A DNA stretch of 64,000 bases. Origin: a bacterium (GTDB lineage Bacteria; Desulfobacterota; Desulfocorpusculales; Desulfocorpusculum). Below the pieces are notes generated by a model. It worked only from the letters and a program-made list of their open reading frames with translations. It searched no databases and was not told the origin of the DNA. Below are positions 25,504-35,141 of this stretch, one piece after another. A program made the translations under genes and the position numbers. Location: positions 186,001 to 250,000 of the forward strand of contig JBBFLE010000004.1 in NCBI GenBank assembly GCA_037481695.1, written 5' to 3'. The number at the start of each line of letters is the position of its first letter. The stretch's first letter is position 1.

Positions 25504-27189
25504 TCAATCCTCCCTCGCTTCCAAACAAGCCAGCCCCTTTTTCATGGGTATCCAGAAAGCAAGGGCCGTAAGCACTCCAAGGAGCGCCAGGCTCACCCCC
25601 ATGCTCAGATAGCTCCAGATCCCCAAGCTCACCCCAGTAAACTTGGAGTGGAATATCAGGTAAACGGGCATTCCCTCCAGGGTTACCACCGCTCCCATGA
25701 AACCCACTGACAGGAGCATGTAGATCAGCCCCCCCATGCCATTGGAAATGTGGGCCGCGTTTTCCACCTGGAACCTGGGATAAATGGCCCCCAGCCCCAC
25801 ACCTAAGCCCGTCAGGGCAAAACTGGCCAGCAACATTGTGGTGGTGGAAAGGACCATCATGAATGGAGCCACCTTCAGAAGGGCATTGGAGGCTATCACC
25901 AAAAACTCCGAAAGCAGAGTCAGGGGCAGCAAACTGGTCCAGAATTTGGCCCAAAGGAAGGTCCTCAGGCCAAGGGGGGAAGATCGAATTATCCAGAAAG
26001 CCCTTCCTTCCAGACTCACCGCCGGGAACACGAAACGCACCCCCACTGCAGCCACCACAAAACCGGCCAGCCCCATGTTCAGAAATGCTATGAGATTCTG
26101 TAGGTACCAGGACTCCAAAGGGGCCTTCTCCAGAGGCAAAGCAGCGAAGTTGTAAAGATAGACAACTATTAGGGCACCCAGCAGCAGAAGTTGAGACCAT
26201 TGTGAAGGATCTCGAAAGAAGATGAGCACGTCTTTGGCCACCAAGGGACGAAGCCCCGATGGGAAAAGCCTGGCCAGATGGGCTACCACGAAATGCACCA
26301 CTTGGGAGCGACTCACAGCAGCCCTCCTGCCCTCCTGAGAGCGGGACCAGCCCTTTCTGTACACTGCTTGGGCAAACCAAGCCCCCATGACCACAAAAGC
26401 GCAGGCCGTGGACCAAAGCATGGAAAGGAAGAAGGCAGGGAAACCCTTTGTCCCGAAAAGGGACGGAGAGACCACCTGCACCACCCAGTGACTGGGCAGC
26501 AAAGGATAGCGAGGCGCATTGAGGGCCACCAAGTATCCCAGCACACCGCTGAAGGTCTCTGGATTAACCAGCCTTTCGGGCTGGAGAAACCTGATGAGCA
26601 GGTACAGCCCTACCCCAAAGACAAGGCCCATGATCAACATCACATCCCTGGCCCTTCGTGCAGGGAAAAGGTTGGCCAAACCCATCATGACAGCCACTCC
26701 AAGGGCCGCCGAAATAAGAAGGAAGGCGGGAAGGCTCAAGAGCAGCATGAGATAGTAAATCCAGGATGCCCCATAGGCCACCCCGTAAACCAAAAAAACA
26801 GGAGTTCCAAAAAGCACCACCATCCATGAGCTGCCAGTGAGGGTCTCCAGCAGTTTGGCCTTGTAGATCTGAGTCGTTTCTATGGGAGCGGCCAGAAGCA
26901 GCTCCAGATCCCTGGATAGAAAGAAACTGGAGAATGAGGTAATAACATTGCTGAACACCAATAGAGCCAGAAAGGTCAGCAAAATCATGGAAAGAAGCTT
27001 GGCGGCCAGAACATCTCCCAGAGACTCGATGCTCCTAAAATAATTCAGAATCCTCCAGAATCCCCAAAAGGTGCCTGCCCAAAACAGAGCTCCCAATGTC
27101 AGAAACAGTAGCAATCTGAGACGCTCTCCGGTCTCCATCCTGCGTCTTAAGGAAAGCCACCATGGAGTTGTGAGTCTCAACCAGGTCAA
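25504..27189 (-). CDS. ABC exporter permease (ABC-2 type)
   Basis: This 561-residue protein has about twelve hydrophobic helices in two halves separated by a polar segment (around residues 290-340). It matches the large single-chain exporter permeases found beside one ATPase. The upstream gene is exactly such an ATPase, 61 bp away. The start is TTG at 27189 with AGGGGA upstream. The substrate is unknown; neighbours suggest an envelope or peptide-related cargo. Confidence 0.75.
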   Translation of the reverse strand: MTWLRLTTPWWLSLRRRMETGERLRLLLFLTLGALFWAGTFWGFWRILNYFRSIESLGDVLAAKLLSMILLTFLALLVFSNVITSFSSFFLSRDLELLLAAPIETTQIYKAKLLETLTGSSWMVVLFGTPVFLVYGVAYGASWIYYLMLLLSLPAFLLISAALGVAVMMGLANLFPARRARDVMLIMGLVFGVGLYLLIRFLQPERLVNPETFSGVLGYLVALNAPRYPLLPSHWVVQVVSPSLFGTKGFPAFFLSMLWSTACAFVVMGAWFAQAVYRKGWSRSQEGRRAAVSRSQVVHFVVAHLARLFPSGLRPLVAKDVLIFFRDPSQWSQLLLLGALIVVYLYNFAALPLEKAPLESWYLQNLIAFLNMGLAGFVVAAVGVRFVFPAVSLEGRAFWIIRSSPLGLRTFLWAKFWTSLLPLTLLSEFLVIASNALLKVAPFMMVLSTTTMLLASFALTGLGVGLGAIYPRFQVENAAHISNGMGGLIYMLLSVGFMGAVVTLEGMPVYLIFHSKFTGVSLGIWSYLSMGVSLALLGVLTALAFWIPMKKGLACLEARED

Positions 27190-27250
27190 ATCCGTCCCCT
27201 ACTTGGACAATTGTAAGACCCTTGTGAAGATCCCGGCTGTCTCTACAGGC

Positions 27251-28015
27251 TCACCTGGAAGGAAGCCCACCCTCAAGGCCCCCCAGATCCTCCCCACCGG
27301 TTAGGCGCAGGAATACCGACTCCAGATCCTCTCCTGACTCGCCGGCCATTTTTCTCAATTCCTCTGGAGTGCCCTGGGCAATGATTCGCCCCTTCTGAAG
27401 TATGGCTATGCGATCGCACATCTCCTCGGCCACTTCCAGGCTGTGGGTGGACATGAATATGCTGGCACCCCTTTGTTTGGCTTCCTTGCGGAACACCTCC
27501 TTGAGAAGCCTGCTTCCTCTGGGGTCCAGCCCTACCATGGGCTCATCCACCACCAAGACCAGAGGTCTGTGTAATAAGGCAGCACACATCACAAGCCTTT
27601 GTTTCATGCCGTGAGAGTAATTCTCTATGAGTTGTCCCCGCCATTGCTCCAGCTCGAAAATGCTCAGAAGCTGCTCCATTCTTTGGCGGGTGAGTGCCGC
27701 GCTCAAGCCATATATACCTCCCAGAAAAAGCAGAAACTCATCCCCTGTCAACTTCTCATAGAGGAAAGGCCTGTCGGGCACCAGCCCCATGGCGGCCTTG
27801 GCTGCCTCGGGCTCTTTGAGAATGTCGTGGCCTGCAATTTCCACGGTTCCAGAGGTGGGTCTGAGAAGACCAGCCATGACCCTGATGGTGGTAGTCTTGC
27901 CTGCGCCGTTTGGGCCGAGAAATCCGAAGATCTCTCCGGGCTCCACTTGAAGGCTCACGTCCTCCAGGGCATGAAAGGATCCATAATGTTTTGAAAGATT
28001 CCAAATCCTTATCAT
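27251..28015 (-). CDS. ABC exporter ATP-binding protein
   Basis: This 254-residue ATPase has Walker A GPNGAGKT, a signature reading YSHGMKQR (as in CcmA/NatA-type exporters) and Walker B LVLVVDEPMVGLDP. Its ATG overlaps the stop of the transglutaminase gene. With the following permease it forms a complete exporter. Confidence 0.9.
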   Translation of the reverse strand: MIRIWNLSKHYGSFHALEDVSLQVEPGEIFGFLGPNGAGKTTTIRVMAGLLRPTSGTVEIAGHDILKEPEAAKAAMGLVPDRPFLYEKLTGDEFLLFLGGIYGLSAALTRQRMEQLLSIFELEQWRGQLIENYSHGMKQRLVMCAALLHRPLVLVVDEPMVGLDPRGSRLLKEVFRKEAKQRGASIFMSTHSLEVAEEMCDRIAILQKGRIIAQGTPEELRKMAGESGEDLESVFLRLTGGEDLGGLEGGLPSR

Positions 28016-29520
28016 CGGTGGGCCAAAATCTCCACCTTCAAATTTCCCATCAGGGAGACCAGCTTAGCCTGGCTTTCCAACTCCCCTTCCACGAACTTGA
28101 TATGTGTTGCATCGGCTGGGAATTGTCCCAACAAGCTGTCAAGGCTGAACCACTGGCCCAGGAAAACTTCGTTCCAGGCATGATAATAAAAACGGCCTTC
28201 CATGTACAAGATTCCTGCACAAATCTTGGTGGGAATCCCGGCTGCTCTAGCAAGGGCTGCAAAAAGCACAGCGTGCTCGTTGCAGTCTCCCTGCCTGGTC
28301 TTGAGCACCTCTACAGCACTTGGAACACTCAAGGTGGGTAGTTTTTCCAAGTTCTCGTGCACCCAGGCTAGAATCAGTTCCACTGCTTTGATGGCATCTG
28401 TTTCTGCCTGTAGAATCTTCCGAGATGTATCCCGTATGGCCGGATCATCGCTTTGAATGAAGGCAGTAGGATCCAGGAAAGCTGCCAGATGCTCTGTCCT
28501 GGGATGGGGCAGTTCATAGCTGCACGCTTTCTCCAGATCCTCCTTGAACACCTCCACCTCATACCTGGATCTTCTCTGTCTTGTCCCAACCATAGCAAAC
28601 TCCGAAAGGTCTGCACCAGACAAACGCACCTTCAGGTAAGAGGTCCTACGAGGTTCCTCCAGATGCCGCTCCGTGGGCACGGACATGGCTCGAAACAGGT
28701 CCACCCCCTTGCCCACAGCCCAGCCTTGCCCCAAGGCCTGTTCCCTGCTCTCCCTTAGCATGCTTAGTCCACCAAAGCCCTCTTCCCGAAGCACCTCTCC
28801 CTCAGGGTTCACCCAGGCCCGAGAGTGAAGCCCAGCCCAGTGATAGCTGAGCCTCAGGGCATCCACATCCCGCTCCCCCCAACGCACCCTCTCCACTGCC
28901 TCCACAACTATTTCCATGGGCTCCATGGCCAAGGTAAAAGGATCCACCATGGGAAATCTATAGCGCTGGCCCGTTTTCAACTGCCCCTGGAGAGCAAGCA
29001 TATATCGAATGGTCTGGGGTACAAATGGGTTCTCTTTCATTGGAATGCTGATCTCACGAACCCGCCCAGCGGATCGTATCTGAACTGAGAGTTGCGACTC
29101 CAGCATCTTACCCTCTGCCTCAAAACGAGTAGGACCGCTTTCCACCCTGGTGAGAAAACTCTTGAGAACAAATCCCTCTGTGGCTTCTACAACTGTGGTG
29201 CTCTTGAGCTCCCTGGGTATGCCAAGCAAGCTGAGTCTCAGGAAAGCACTTTCCTCCAACACCCAGCCGTTCTTGGAACGGTGGAGCCGGGTGCTGGCAT
29301 GGCCTATCTTCTGGCCCTGGGCGTAGATTCCCATCCACTCCTCCCGCTCTTCCAACTCCTTGGCTGCCCCTGTAGCAGGACCCGCCGGAGCGTGAGGCAG
29401 GAAGTATTCCCTCCAGATCAAAGCCCCGCACATGACCAGCCACCAAACCACTATTACCACAGAGATCATCCTGCGGCACTTTGGAAAGCGTCTTTTGCCC
29501 CCCACAGGACCCATCTTCAA
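28012..29520 (-). CDS. Membrane-anchored transglutaminase-like protein
   Basis: This 502-residue protein starts with a basic stretch and one membrane anchor (ISVVIVVWWLVMCGALIW), then a large extracytoplasmic region ending in a transglutaminase-like cysteine protease fold. RQGDCNEHAVLFAALARAAGIP holds the catalytic Cys, YYHAWNEV the His and SLDSLLGQ the likely Asp. It overlaps the PHP gene upstream and the ABC ATPase downstream by four bases each. The trio suggests processing of something that the exporter handles. The natural substrate is unknown. Confidence 0.82.
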   Translation of the reverse strand: MKMGPVGGKRRFPKCRRMISVVIVVWWLVMCGALIWREYFLPHAPAGPATGAAKELEEREEWMGIYAQGQKIGHASTRLHRSKNGWVLEESAFLRLSLLGIPRELKSTTVVEATEGFVLKSFLTRVESGPTRFEAEGKMLESQLSVQIRSAGRVREISIPMKENPFVPQTIRYMLALQGQLKTGQRYRFPMVDPFTLAMEPMEIVVEAVERVRWGERDVDALRLSYHWAGLHSRAWVNPEGEVLREEGFGGLSMLRESREQALGQGWAVGKGVDLFRAMSVPTERHLEEPRRTSYLKVRLSGADLSEFAMVGTRQRRSRYEVEVFKEDLEKACSYELPHPRTEHLAAFLDPTAFIQSDDPAIRDTSRKILQAETDAIKAVELILAWVHENLEKLPTLSVPSAVEVLKTRQGDCNEHAVLFAALARAAGIPTKICAGILYMEGRFYYHAWNEVFLGQWFSLDSLLGQFPADATHIKFVEGELESQAKLVSLMGNLKVEILAHR

Positions 29521-30197
29521 CTTTTCTCGCCCCCGAAACGCTCCACCAGCTCAGAAGCATTGCTCCAGGCCAGGTCCAATTCCTGGGAGTTCATTCCTGC
29601 CCCCAAACCTATCCTGGCTCTGAAATCAGGCTCCAGGATATCCTGGGGGCCGTGGGTGTCGCTGTTAATTAGGAGCCTGGCTCCGGCTTCCCTTGCCATC
29701 CGCACCACCCAGCCGTTGGCCAGGCTATGGCCCTTGCGTGTACTGAGCTCCAAGAACACTCCCGAGGCTGCTGCCGTTGCTGCATCTTCAAGGCTTATAA
29801 GCCCGGGGTGGGCCAGCAGATCCACACCTGCCTCCAGGGCTGCCTTGTTGGTGCTGGCTGCCACGGGCTCCACCAGGGTCTCCCCATGAACCACCACCCA
29901 TTTTGCCCCCATCTGCCTGGCCCGAAGAGCAAGTTTCTCTATGCGGCCAGGAGGCACGTGGGTCAGCTCCACCCCTGGCACCACCAGCGTATTCCATTGC
30001 TGACCCAGCTCTTCCACGAATCTAAGCAGTCTGGAAAGCACGAACTCCATGTTAGAACTGTCCACATGGTCTGTTATGGCCAAACATCTGCAACCCCTTT
30101 GCTGCGCCCTTTGGAGCAGCTCCGAAGGCAGTAACTCCCCATCGCTGAAGATGGTGTGGGTATGAAAATCAGCAAACCAGTCCTTTGTGATCATCAC
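29517..30197 (-). CDS. PHP-domain phosphoesterase
   Basis: This 226-residue protein opens with FADFHTHTIFSDGELLPSEL, then AITDHVD and VVPGVELTHV, and has a late INSDTHGP, giving the metal-binding His, Asp and Glu residues of PHP phosphoesterases in order. It resembles stand-alone histidinol-phosphatase-like members, but the substrate cannot be set. It follows miaB directly (one base apart) and overlaps the transglutaminase gene. Confidence 0.85.
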   Translation of the reverse strand: MMITKDWFADFHTHTIFSDGELLPSELLQRAQQRGCRCLAITDHVDSSNMEFVLSRLLRFVEELGQQWNTLVVPGVELTHVPPGRIEKLALRARQMGAKWVVVHGETLVEPVAASTNKAALEAGVDLLAHPGLISLEDAATAAASGVFLELSTRKGHSLANGWVVRMAREAGARLLINSDTHGPQDILEPDFRARIGLGAGMNSQELDLAWSNASELVERFGGEKS

Positions 30198-31523
30198 CTA
30201 AGCCCCCCTAGATACAAGAGCCCTACCCCATAGAGAATGTTTGAGACTCTTCTCTATGGCTACCTTCACAAGCTTTCCCTTCATGGAACTGGCGTCTCCC
30301 GACATGTGCACTATCCTATAGCTCCTTGTGCGGCCTGTGACCTGATCAGAGCCGCGCACAGAAGGTCCCTCCACCAAAACCTCTTGAAGACTGCCTATGC
30401 ATCCCTCCAAGATGGAAGAGGTGATGGATTCCTGGAGTTCTTGCACCAGGCGAAGCCGCTCAGCCTTTACCTCTTGGGGAACATTGTCAGGCATCTGGGC
30501 CGCCTTGGTGAAGGGCCTTGGAGAAAACTTGAAAGAGTAAATGAAATCGAAGCGAACTTTCTCCAAGAGATCCAGTGTAAGCTTCAGATCTTCCTCTGTC
30601 TCGCCTGGGAATCCCACGATAAGATCCGTGCTCAAAGCCATCTCCGGGATGCGTTCCCGTAAGGCATCCACCTTTTTTAGGTAATCCTCCCGGGTATAAC
30701 CCCTGTTCATGGCCTCGAGAATTCTTGTGGAGCCTGACTGCACAGGCAGGTGCAGATGTTCGCAAACCTTTCCCAGGCGAGCAAAGGCATCCATAAGCTC
30801 TGTGGAGAGATCCTTGGGATGAGATGTGGTGAATCTTATTCTCTCTATGCCTTCCACATCCTGTATGGCTTCAAGGAGTCTAACAAATCCTCCCGAATCT
30901 CCCAGGGTTCTGCCGTAAGAGTTCACATTCTGACCCAGCAACATCACTTCCTTGACCCCATGGAGGGCCAGTTTCCTGACCTCTTCCAGGATCTCCCCAG
31001 CAGGCCGACTCTGCTCAGAGCCCCTCACATGAGGCACGATGCAATAGGAGCAAAGATTATCACAGCCCTGCATTATGGTCACAAAGGCCCTGACCTCTCC
31101 TTTGGGAACACGTGGGGAATAATGCAGGCTACCCACATCCTGTGTCATATCCACCCGACAGGATCTAAGCCCTTGTGATGCCATGCGTACAAGCTCTGGA
31201 ACCACCCCTATTTGATGTGTTCCAAAAACAAAATCCAGGTGGGGTGCTCTCTCCAAGAGCCTTTCTCCAGCCTGTTGGGCCACACAGCCACCCACCCCAA
31301 GGATCAAAGATGGCCTCTTCCTTTTGAGTGGAAGCAGCCTGCCCAGGGCGCTGTATACCTTTTGCTCGGGTTTTTCCCTCACACTGCAGGTGTTCAAGAT
31401 TATGCAGTCCGCCTCTCCAAGATCCTTAGCAACTTCATGCCCCTCTTCTTCCAGCAGTGACAAGATCTTCTGGGAGTCGTTTTCGTTCATCTGACAACCG
31501 TACGTAGAAACATATACGCGCAT
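30198..31523 (-). CDS. miaB: tRNA-2-methylthio-N6-dimethylallyladenosine synthase
   Basis: This 441-residue radical-SAM methylthiotransferase modifies A37 of tRNAs that read UNN codons. The N-terminal UPF0004 domain has STYGCQMNENDSQ, LNTCSVREKPEQK and GGCVAQQ, supplying the three Cys of the auxiliary cluster. The radical-SAM cluster is in CDNLCSYCIVPHVRG. A TRAM domain closes the protein (VLVEGPSVRGSDQVTGRTRSY). Length and motifs are those of MiaB and not of RimO or MtaB. Confidence 0.94.
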   Translation of the reverse strand: MRVYVSTYGCQMNENDSQKILSLLEEEGHEVAKDLGEADCIILNTCSVREKPEQKVYSALGRLLPLKRKRPSLILGVGGCVAQQAGERLLERAPHLDFVFGTHQIGVVPELVRMASQGLRSCRVDMTQDVGSLHYSPRVPKGEVRAFVTIMQGCDNLCSYCIVPHVRGSEQSRPAGEILEEVRKLALHGVKEVMLLGQNVNSYGRTLGDSGGFVRLLEAIQDVEGIERIRFTTSHPKDLSTELMDAFARLGKVCEHLHLPVQSGSTRILEAMNRGYTREDYLKKVDALRERIPEMALSTDLIVGFPGETEEDLKLTLDLLEKVRFDFIYSFKFSPRPFTKAAQMPDNVPQEVKAERLRLVQELQESITSSILEGCIGSLQEVLVEGPSVRGSDQVTGRTRSYRIVHMSGDASSMKGKLVKVAIEKSLKHSLWGRALVSRGA

Positions 31524-31850
31524 AATAAAGAGCCTTTTCCCCTTGCAGATTGAAGTACGGGACCCCTTGCTTATTCCACGAGCTTGTGCTTGTCCCCGCG
31601 GATCTTGGGCCAGTGATCAAATTAGCAGACTCAAAGCCTCTGGGGAAGCTCCCAAGGGTTAAAACCAGCCCATCCCCCAAGAGTCATGCTCAAAAGGCCC
31701 ATGTTTGAGATAAAAGGAAGGTATGGCCCATCCTCTTGGATGAGCCACCCCTCCTGCCTTGAGCAAGAACCTTTGCCCTCAAAGAGTTGTCAGAGCAGCT
31801 CTGGGGAGTTTGCCCCTTGGTTTCAGATATTGGCTTGCTGGGGGAGGTTC
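31524..31850. other. Intergenic stretch without visible features
   Basis: Lies between the miaB start and the stop of the Cys-rich small gene on the same strand. It should contain the miaB promoter, but I see no convincing -35/-10 pair, hairpin or gene. Confidence 0.4.
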
Positions 31851-32156
31851 TCAGGACTGCTGGACGGCCTGGCTCTGGGGGGGCTCTACGCTGGCAACAG
31901 CGGCCTTCTTTTCATCATCAACCAATTTGCGGCCTATGGGGCAACCCTCGCAAAGACCGAGTCCTTTCTTAAGAACATAGTGGAAGGAATCGTCCTCGGA
32001 TACGGTTTCAAAGGCCTTTCCCAAAGCAGCCCTGTACCTCTTCATGCAGGCCTTCTTTGAAATCAGAAGAAGGCCCGGTTGATGAGGACAGACAATCATC
32101 TCCCGTCTATGTTCCTCCATCCAGTTGTTTATGTCTTGATCCTTGATGTAACCCAT
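31851..32156 (-). CDS. Small Cys-rich protein, unknown
   Basis: A 101-residue protein starting MGYIKDQD. Four cysteines are arranged as C-x14-C (VCPHQPG...KKACMKRY) and a later CEGCPIG, which suggests a zinc or Fe-S site of a type seen in small conserved delta-proteobacterial proteins. ATG 32156 is chosen because GGAGGAG lies nine bases upstream; the open frame continues 25 codons further. The Ala/Gln-rich tail looks disordered. No function is inferred. Confidence 0.6.
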   Translation of the reverse strand: MGYIKDQDINNWMEEHRREMIVCPHQPGLLLISKKACMKRYRAALGKAFETVSEDDSFHYVLKKGLGLCEGCPIGRKLVDDEKKAAVASVEPPQSQAVQQS

Positions 32157-32461
32157 TGTTTGCTTCTCCTCCTTAGATTCTAGCTCACCTCTTGAAGGTA
32201 TTTTGAAACCATGCACCAACAGTCTAATCACTCCTTATCGTAAGTCCATAGGGGAAGTGCAGGTGGCAAACATTTTTTTTGACAACTTCCCCCCCAGAAA
32301 GTTCCACATATCCCTGCCCACAAGCCCATTTTCCCCTCACCCTTACTCCAGATAGAAATCATGCCAGGGCGCTTGGTTTTGGCACCCATGCTTCCTGCCT
32401 TGGCCCATGGCCTTTTTTCATTAAGACGAAAATTTTTTCTTCAGGTTCACCTTTTCGGGGG

Positions 32462-32501
32462 AAAAAAAGAATTTTTCACCTGCTGGCCCAAATCTTTGGG
32501 C
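32462..32501 (-). terminator. Terminator after the phenol operon
   Basis: Read leftward past the ubiX stop, GCCCAAA/TTTGGGC (32486-32501) forms a hairpin, followed by an AT-rich stretch with a run of seven T (32463-32469, complement). It is well placed to end the long minus-strand operon. The remaining gap to 32157 is AT-rich and holds TTGACA at about 32279 on the plus strand but no gene. Confidence 0.45.
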
Positions 32502-32537
32502 ATGCGCCAGGGGCCTTTGTGGCAGGCGCTTAGTACA

Positions 32538-33113
32538 TCAGCCTCCTGACCACCTGGGGAATAACTCGTTGGGAATCTGGAACTGATCCAGGATTTTTCC
32601 CACCACATGCAGGATTAGCTGCTCCATGGTGGATGGCTTGTGATAAAAGCCAGGGATGGGTGGTAGTATGACGGCTCCCAGCTCTGCAGCCTGACACATG
32701 AGCCTCAGGTGGCCAAGATGTAAGGGAGTCTCCCTTACTGCCAGAACCAGTCTTCTTCGTTCCTTAAGGCATACATCCGCAGCACGCACCAGCAGGTTAT
32801 CGTTGTAGGAGTTTACTATGGCCGAAAGGCTCTTCATGCTACACGGTACAACAGCCATCCCCTCTGTTATGAAGGAGCCGCTGGCTATGGGGGCTGCATG
32901 GTCCCTCCAGTCATAAACCACCGTGGCCAGACTCTCCACTTCCTGGATGGAGCAATGGGTTTCCAGTGAGATGGTTTTCTTTGCAGCATCCGTGATCACA
33001 AGGTGAGTCTCAACCCCCTTGTCCCTCAATGCCCTGAGCAACTCCACCCCATAAACTGCACCGCTTGCGCCGCTGATACCTATTATCAGACGTCCTGATC
33101 CCCATGCTTTCAT
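32538..33113 (-). CDS. ubiX: UbiX-type flavin prenyltransferase
   Basis: This 191-residue protein makes prenylated FMN, the cofactor of UbiD-type (de)carboxylases. The FMN-binding IGISGASGAVYGVELLRAL opens the protein; VVPCSMKSLSAIVNSYNDNL and RLVLAVRETPLHLGHL are the conserved middle motifs and LPPIPGFYHKPST the C-terminal one. It is the last gene of the phenol cluster and would serve the UbiD-like carboxylase encoded 5 kb upstream. Confidence 0.93.
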   Translation of the reverse strand: MKAWGSGRLIIGISGASGAVYGVELLRALRDKGVETHLVITDAAKKTISLETHCSIQEVESLATVVYDWRDHAAPIASGSFITEGMAVVPCSMKSLSAIVNSYNDNLLVRAADVCLKERRRLVLAVRETPLHLGHLRLMCQAAELGAVILPPIPGFYHKPSTMEQLILHVVGKILDQFQIPNELFPRWSGG

Positions 33114-33268
33114 GTGATGGTACTCCAGTTCTTTCCTGGACCCCCCATGGATCTCCCAAGCCCACGTGGTCCTTTTGGAAGCAGCTCTTGGAGCGACTCT
33201 ACTAAAGCCCCTGGAGCACTCTGAAGGTATGTATCCTGGATTTCTCTTGCCTTGGCCTGCAAATCGGC

Positions 33269-33937
33269 TCAGACACCCTCACCCTCTGGGCAGCTTGCTT
33301 GTTCTATTTCCATGATACGGTACCCGGCCTGTCTCAAGCTCTGGATCAGCTCTTGTGGCCTTTGGGTCTCCACCCTGAGCACCACCTTGACACCCGTCCC
33401 CTCTTTCTGATTCAGGGTGAAGATGCTTCGCAACACCGCCTGTGTCTGCTCCACTATCTGGGAGATTTCTCTAAGGGTCGAAGGCCCCATTGGTACATCC
33501 CTTAAGGTAATTCCCACCCATTCTTGCCTCACACCCAGCACCTGGGCAAAGGTCTCGAATATCTCCTCGTATGAGACGGTTCCCACCAGCTTCCCTGCCT
33601 CCACAACGGGGAAAAAGCTTATCCCGAGCTCAGCACCTTTTCTCATGGCTTCTTCCACTGGCTCATCTGCGGAAATGGCCTTGGGCTTTCTTATCATCAG
33701 GTCCTTTACCTTGAGCCGCTCATTGAAATAGCGCAGCTCATAGACATTCTGCCTGGAGGTCACGTATGTGGCGGCCTCGTACAGGTCTCTTCTTCGAAGC
33801 ACACCGCGCAGCACACCGTTGTCCACTACAGGCACGTAACGCAAACCATGGCGTTGTATGAGCTCCTGGGCCTCGCTCACGAGGGCGTCGCTATGAATAC
33901 TTACAGGATCCTTCCGCATCCAGTTTCTTACAATCAT
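33269..33937 (-). CDS. ppsC: CBS-domain protein, phenylphosphate synthase subunit 3-like
   Basis: A 222-residue (about 24 kDa) protein with two CBS domains (roughly residues 1-60 and 75-130, each with the RYVPVVDNG or SFFPVVEAG strand) and an ACT-like C-terminal part. In Thauera, phenylphosphate synthase needs a 24-kDa, two-CBS third subunit for full activity; size, domains and location all fit. ATG 33937 is chosen because GGAGG lies eight bases upstream. It overlaps the Tm-1-like gene by 47 nt. Related CBS proteins lie at 51.3-52.6 kb, so the assignment depends on context. Confidence 0.7.
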   Translation of the reverse strand: MIVRNWMRKDPVSIHSDALVSEAQELIQRHGLRYVPVVDNGVLRGVLRRRDLYEAATYVTSRQNVYELRYFNERLKVKDLMIRKPKAISADEPVEEAMRKGAELGISFFPVVEAGKLVGTVSYEEIFETFAQVLGVRQEWVGITLRDVPMGPSTLREISQIVEQTQAVLRSIFTLNQKEGTGVKVVLRVETQRPQELIQSLRQAGYRIMEIEQASCPEGEGV

Positions 33938-35141
33938 TACCAGCCTCCTGCAAAAGCTCTTCCATGAGCCTGACCGCTTCCAGCGCAAAGCTCTCCTGGT
34001 TTATGTGGGCTTCCACCCGCCTTATCTTGAAATCCGGGGGAAGGGCCCCTTCCAAGGCAGACAAAAGCGCTTCTCGAGAACCAGGATCATGAAGCGGCAT
34101 CCCAGGCCCATCAGCCTCTGACCAACCCAGGGCCGGCACCAAGATCCTGATGGGTGCCGGGTAATTCTTGATCCGCGCTGCCAGATCCTCCCCAAGCCTG
34201 GCCGACTCCTGCGGCTCCAAGCCTATGGCCGAACGGAAATCGTAAAAAAAGAGCTTTCGGTCCCTGTACGCCTCCGGCACCGAGTGCTTTGTGAACTGAA
34301 GCACTGCACAGTCAAGACCTCCAGGCACTATTAGCCTGGGCAGCGCCTTGCCCCTGCCCGGACAAAGCCTGGCTTTCCCCGCCCCCTGGCAATACCCCCC
34401 AAACATGTCGTCGGCCAATTCATGCAAGGCAAGATCCAGGATTGCATTGAAAAAACCGCGGGCAGCCATTTCCTCCATGGCTCTGCCGCCTGTGCCATTG
34501 GCGTGAAAAACCACCACCTCATAACCTTTGTTTTCCAGAAGCTCTCTGATGCGCTGAGCAGCCTCGCTCACAAAACCAAAATTGGTCATGGCTATGCTGC
34601 CGCGCCTGGAAGGCGGTTCCCACCGGGCCCGTGCCATGGCGCAGATGGCTGCAGCTGCCTGGTCCAGGATCTTTCCCGTAACAGAATTGATCCCCACCAG
34701 ATCAGCCACGCTGTGTATCATGGTTATATCGCATGTGGATACTATCTCCGAGAGATCTCTGGAGGCCACCGTGGAGACCATGACCTTGGGAAAGCCCACA
34801 GGCAGATCTCTCATGACCGCCGTTGCCATGTGAGTGCCTGTGCCCCCTCCACAGGATATCAAACCACAGATTTCTCCCCTTTTCTGGAGGCCTATTACCT
34901 CTGCCCTTGCTGCCTTGAGCACTCTCTCCACTGCCTCTTCCCTGGCCAGCTTCCCCCTGAGGCCCAAGTCCAGGTCTGGAGGAAAGGCTGGGGGGCCCAG
35001 AGTGCCTATGTTTATTGTCAACACCGGAATCCCACGTTTGAGTACCGCCTCTCTAAGAAAAGAAAACTCCTCCCCTTTGGAATCCAGGGTGCCCATGAGT
35101 GCTATGGAGCCCATATCAGTTTGGCTCCTGGCCCGTATCAC
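33891..35141 (-). CDS. Tm-1-like (UPF0261) protein, second copy
   Basis: This 416-residue protein has the Tm-1-like/UPF0261 architecture: IALMGTLDSKGEEFSFL at the N-terminus, the glycine-rich ISCGGGTGTHMAT, and VVFHANGTGGRAMEEM in the second domain, ending with RRVEAHINQESFA. The family is named after a tomato virus-resistance protein that binds ATP; its bacterial role is not known. It is a clear paralogue of the gene at 36740-38038. It overlaps both neighbours, so it belongs to the phenol operon. Confidence 0.85.
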   Translation of the reverse strand: MIRARSQTDMGSIALMGTLDSKGEEFSFLREAVLKRGIPVLTINIGTLGPPAFPPDLDLGLRGKLAREEAVERVLKAARAEVIGLQKRGEICGLISCGGGTGTHMATAVMRDLPVGFPKVMVSTVASRDLSEIVSTCDITMIHSVADLVGINSVTGKILDQAAAAICAMARARWEPPSRRGSIAMTNFGFVSEAAQRIRELLENKGYEVVVFHANGTGGRAMEEMAARGFFNAILDLALHELADDMFGGYCQGAGKARLCPGRGKALPRLIVPGGLDCAVLQFTKHSVPEAYRDRKLFFYDFRSAIGLEPQESARLGEDLAARIKNYPAPIRILVPALGWSEADGPGMPLHDPGSREALLSALEGALPPDFKIRRVEAHINQESFALEAVRLMEELLQEAGNDCKKLDAEGSCKYS

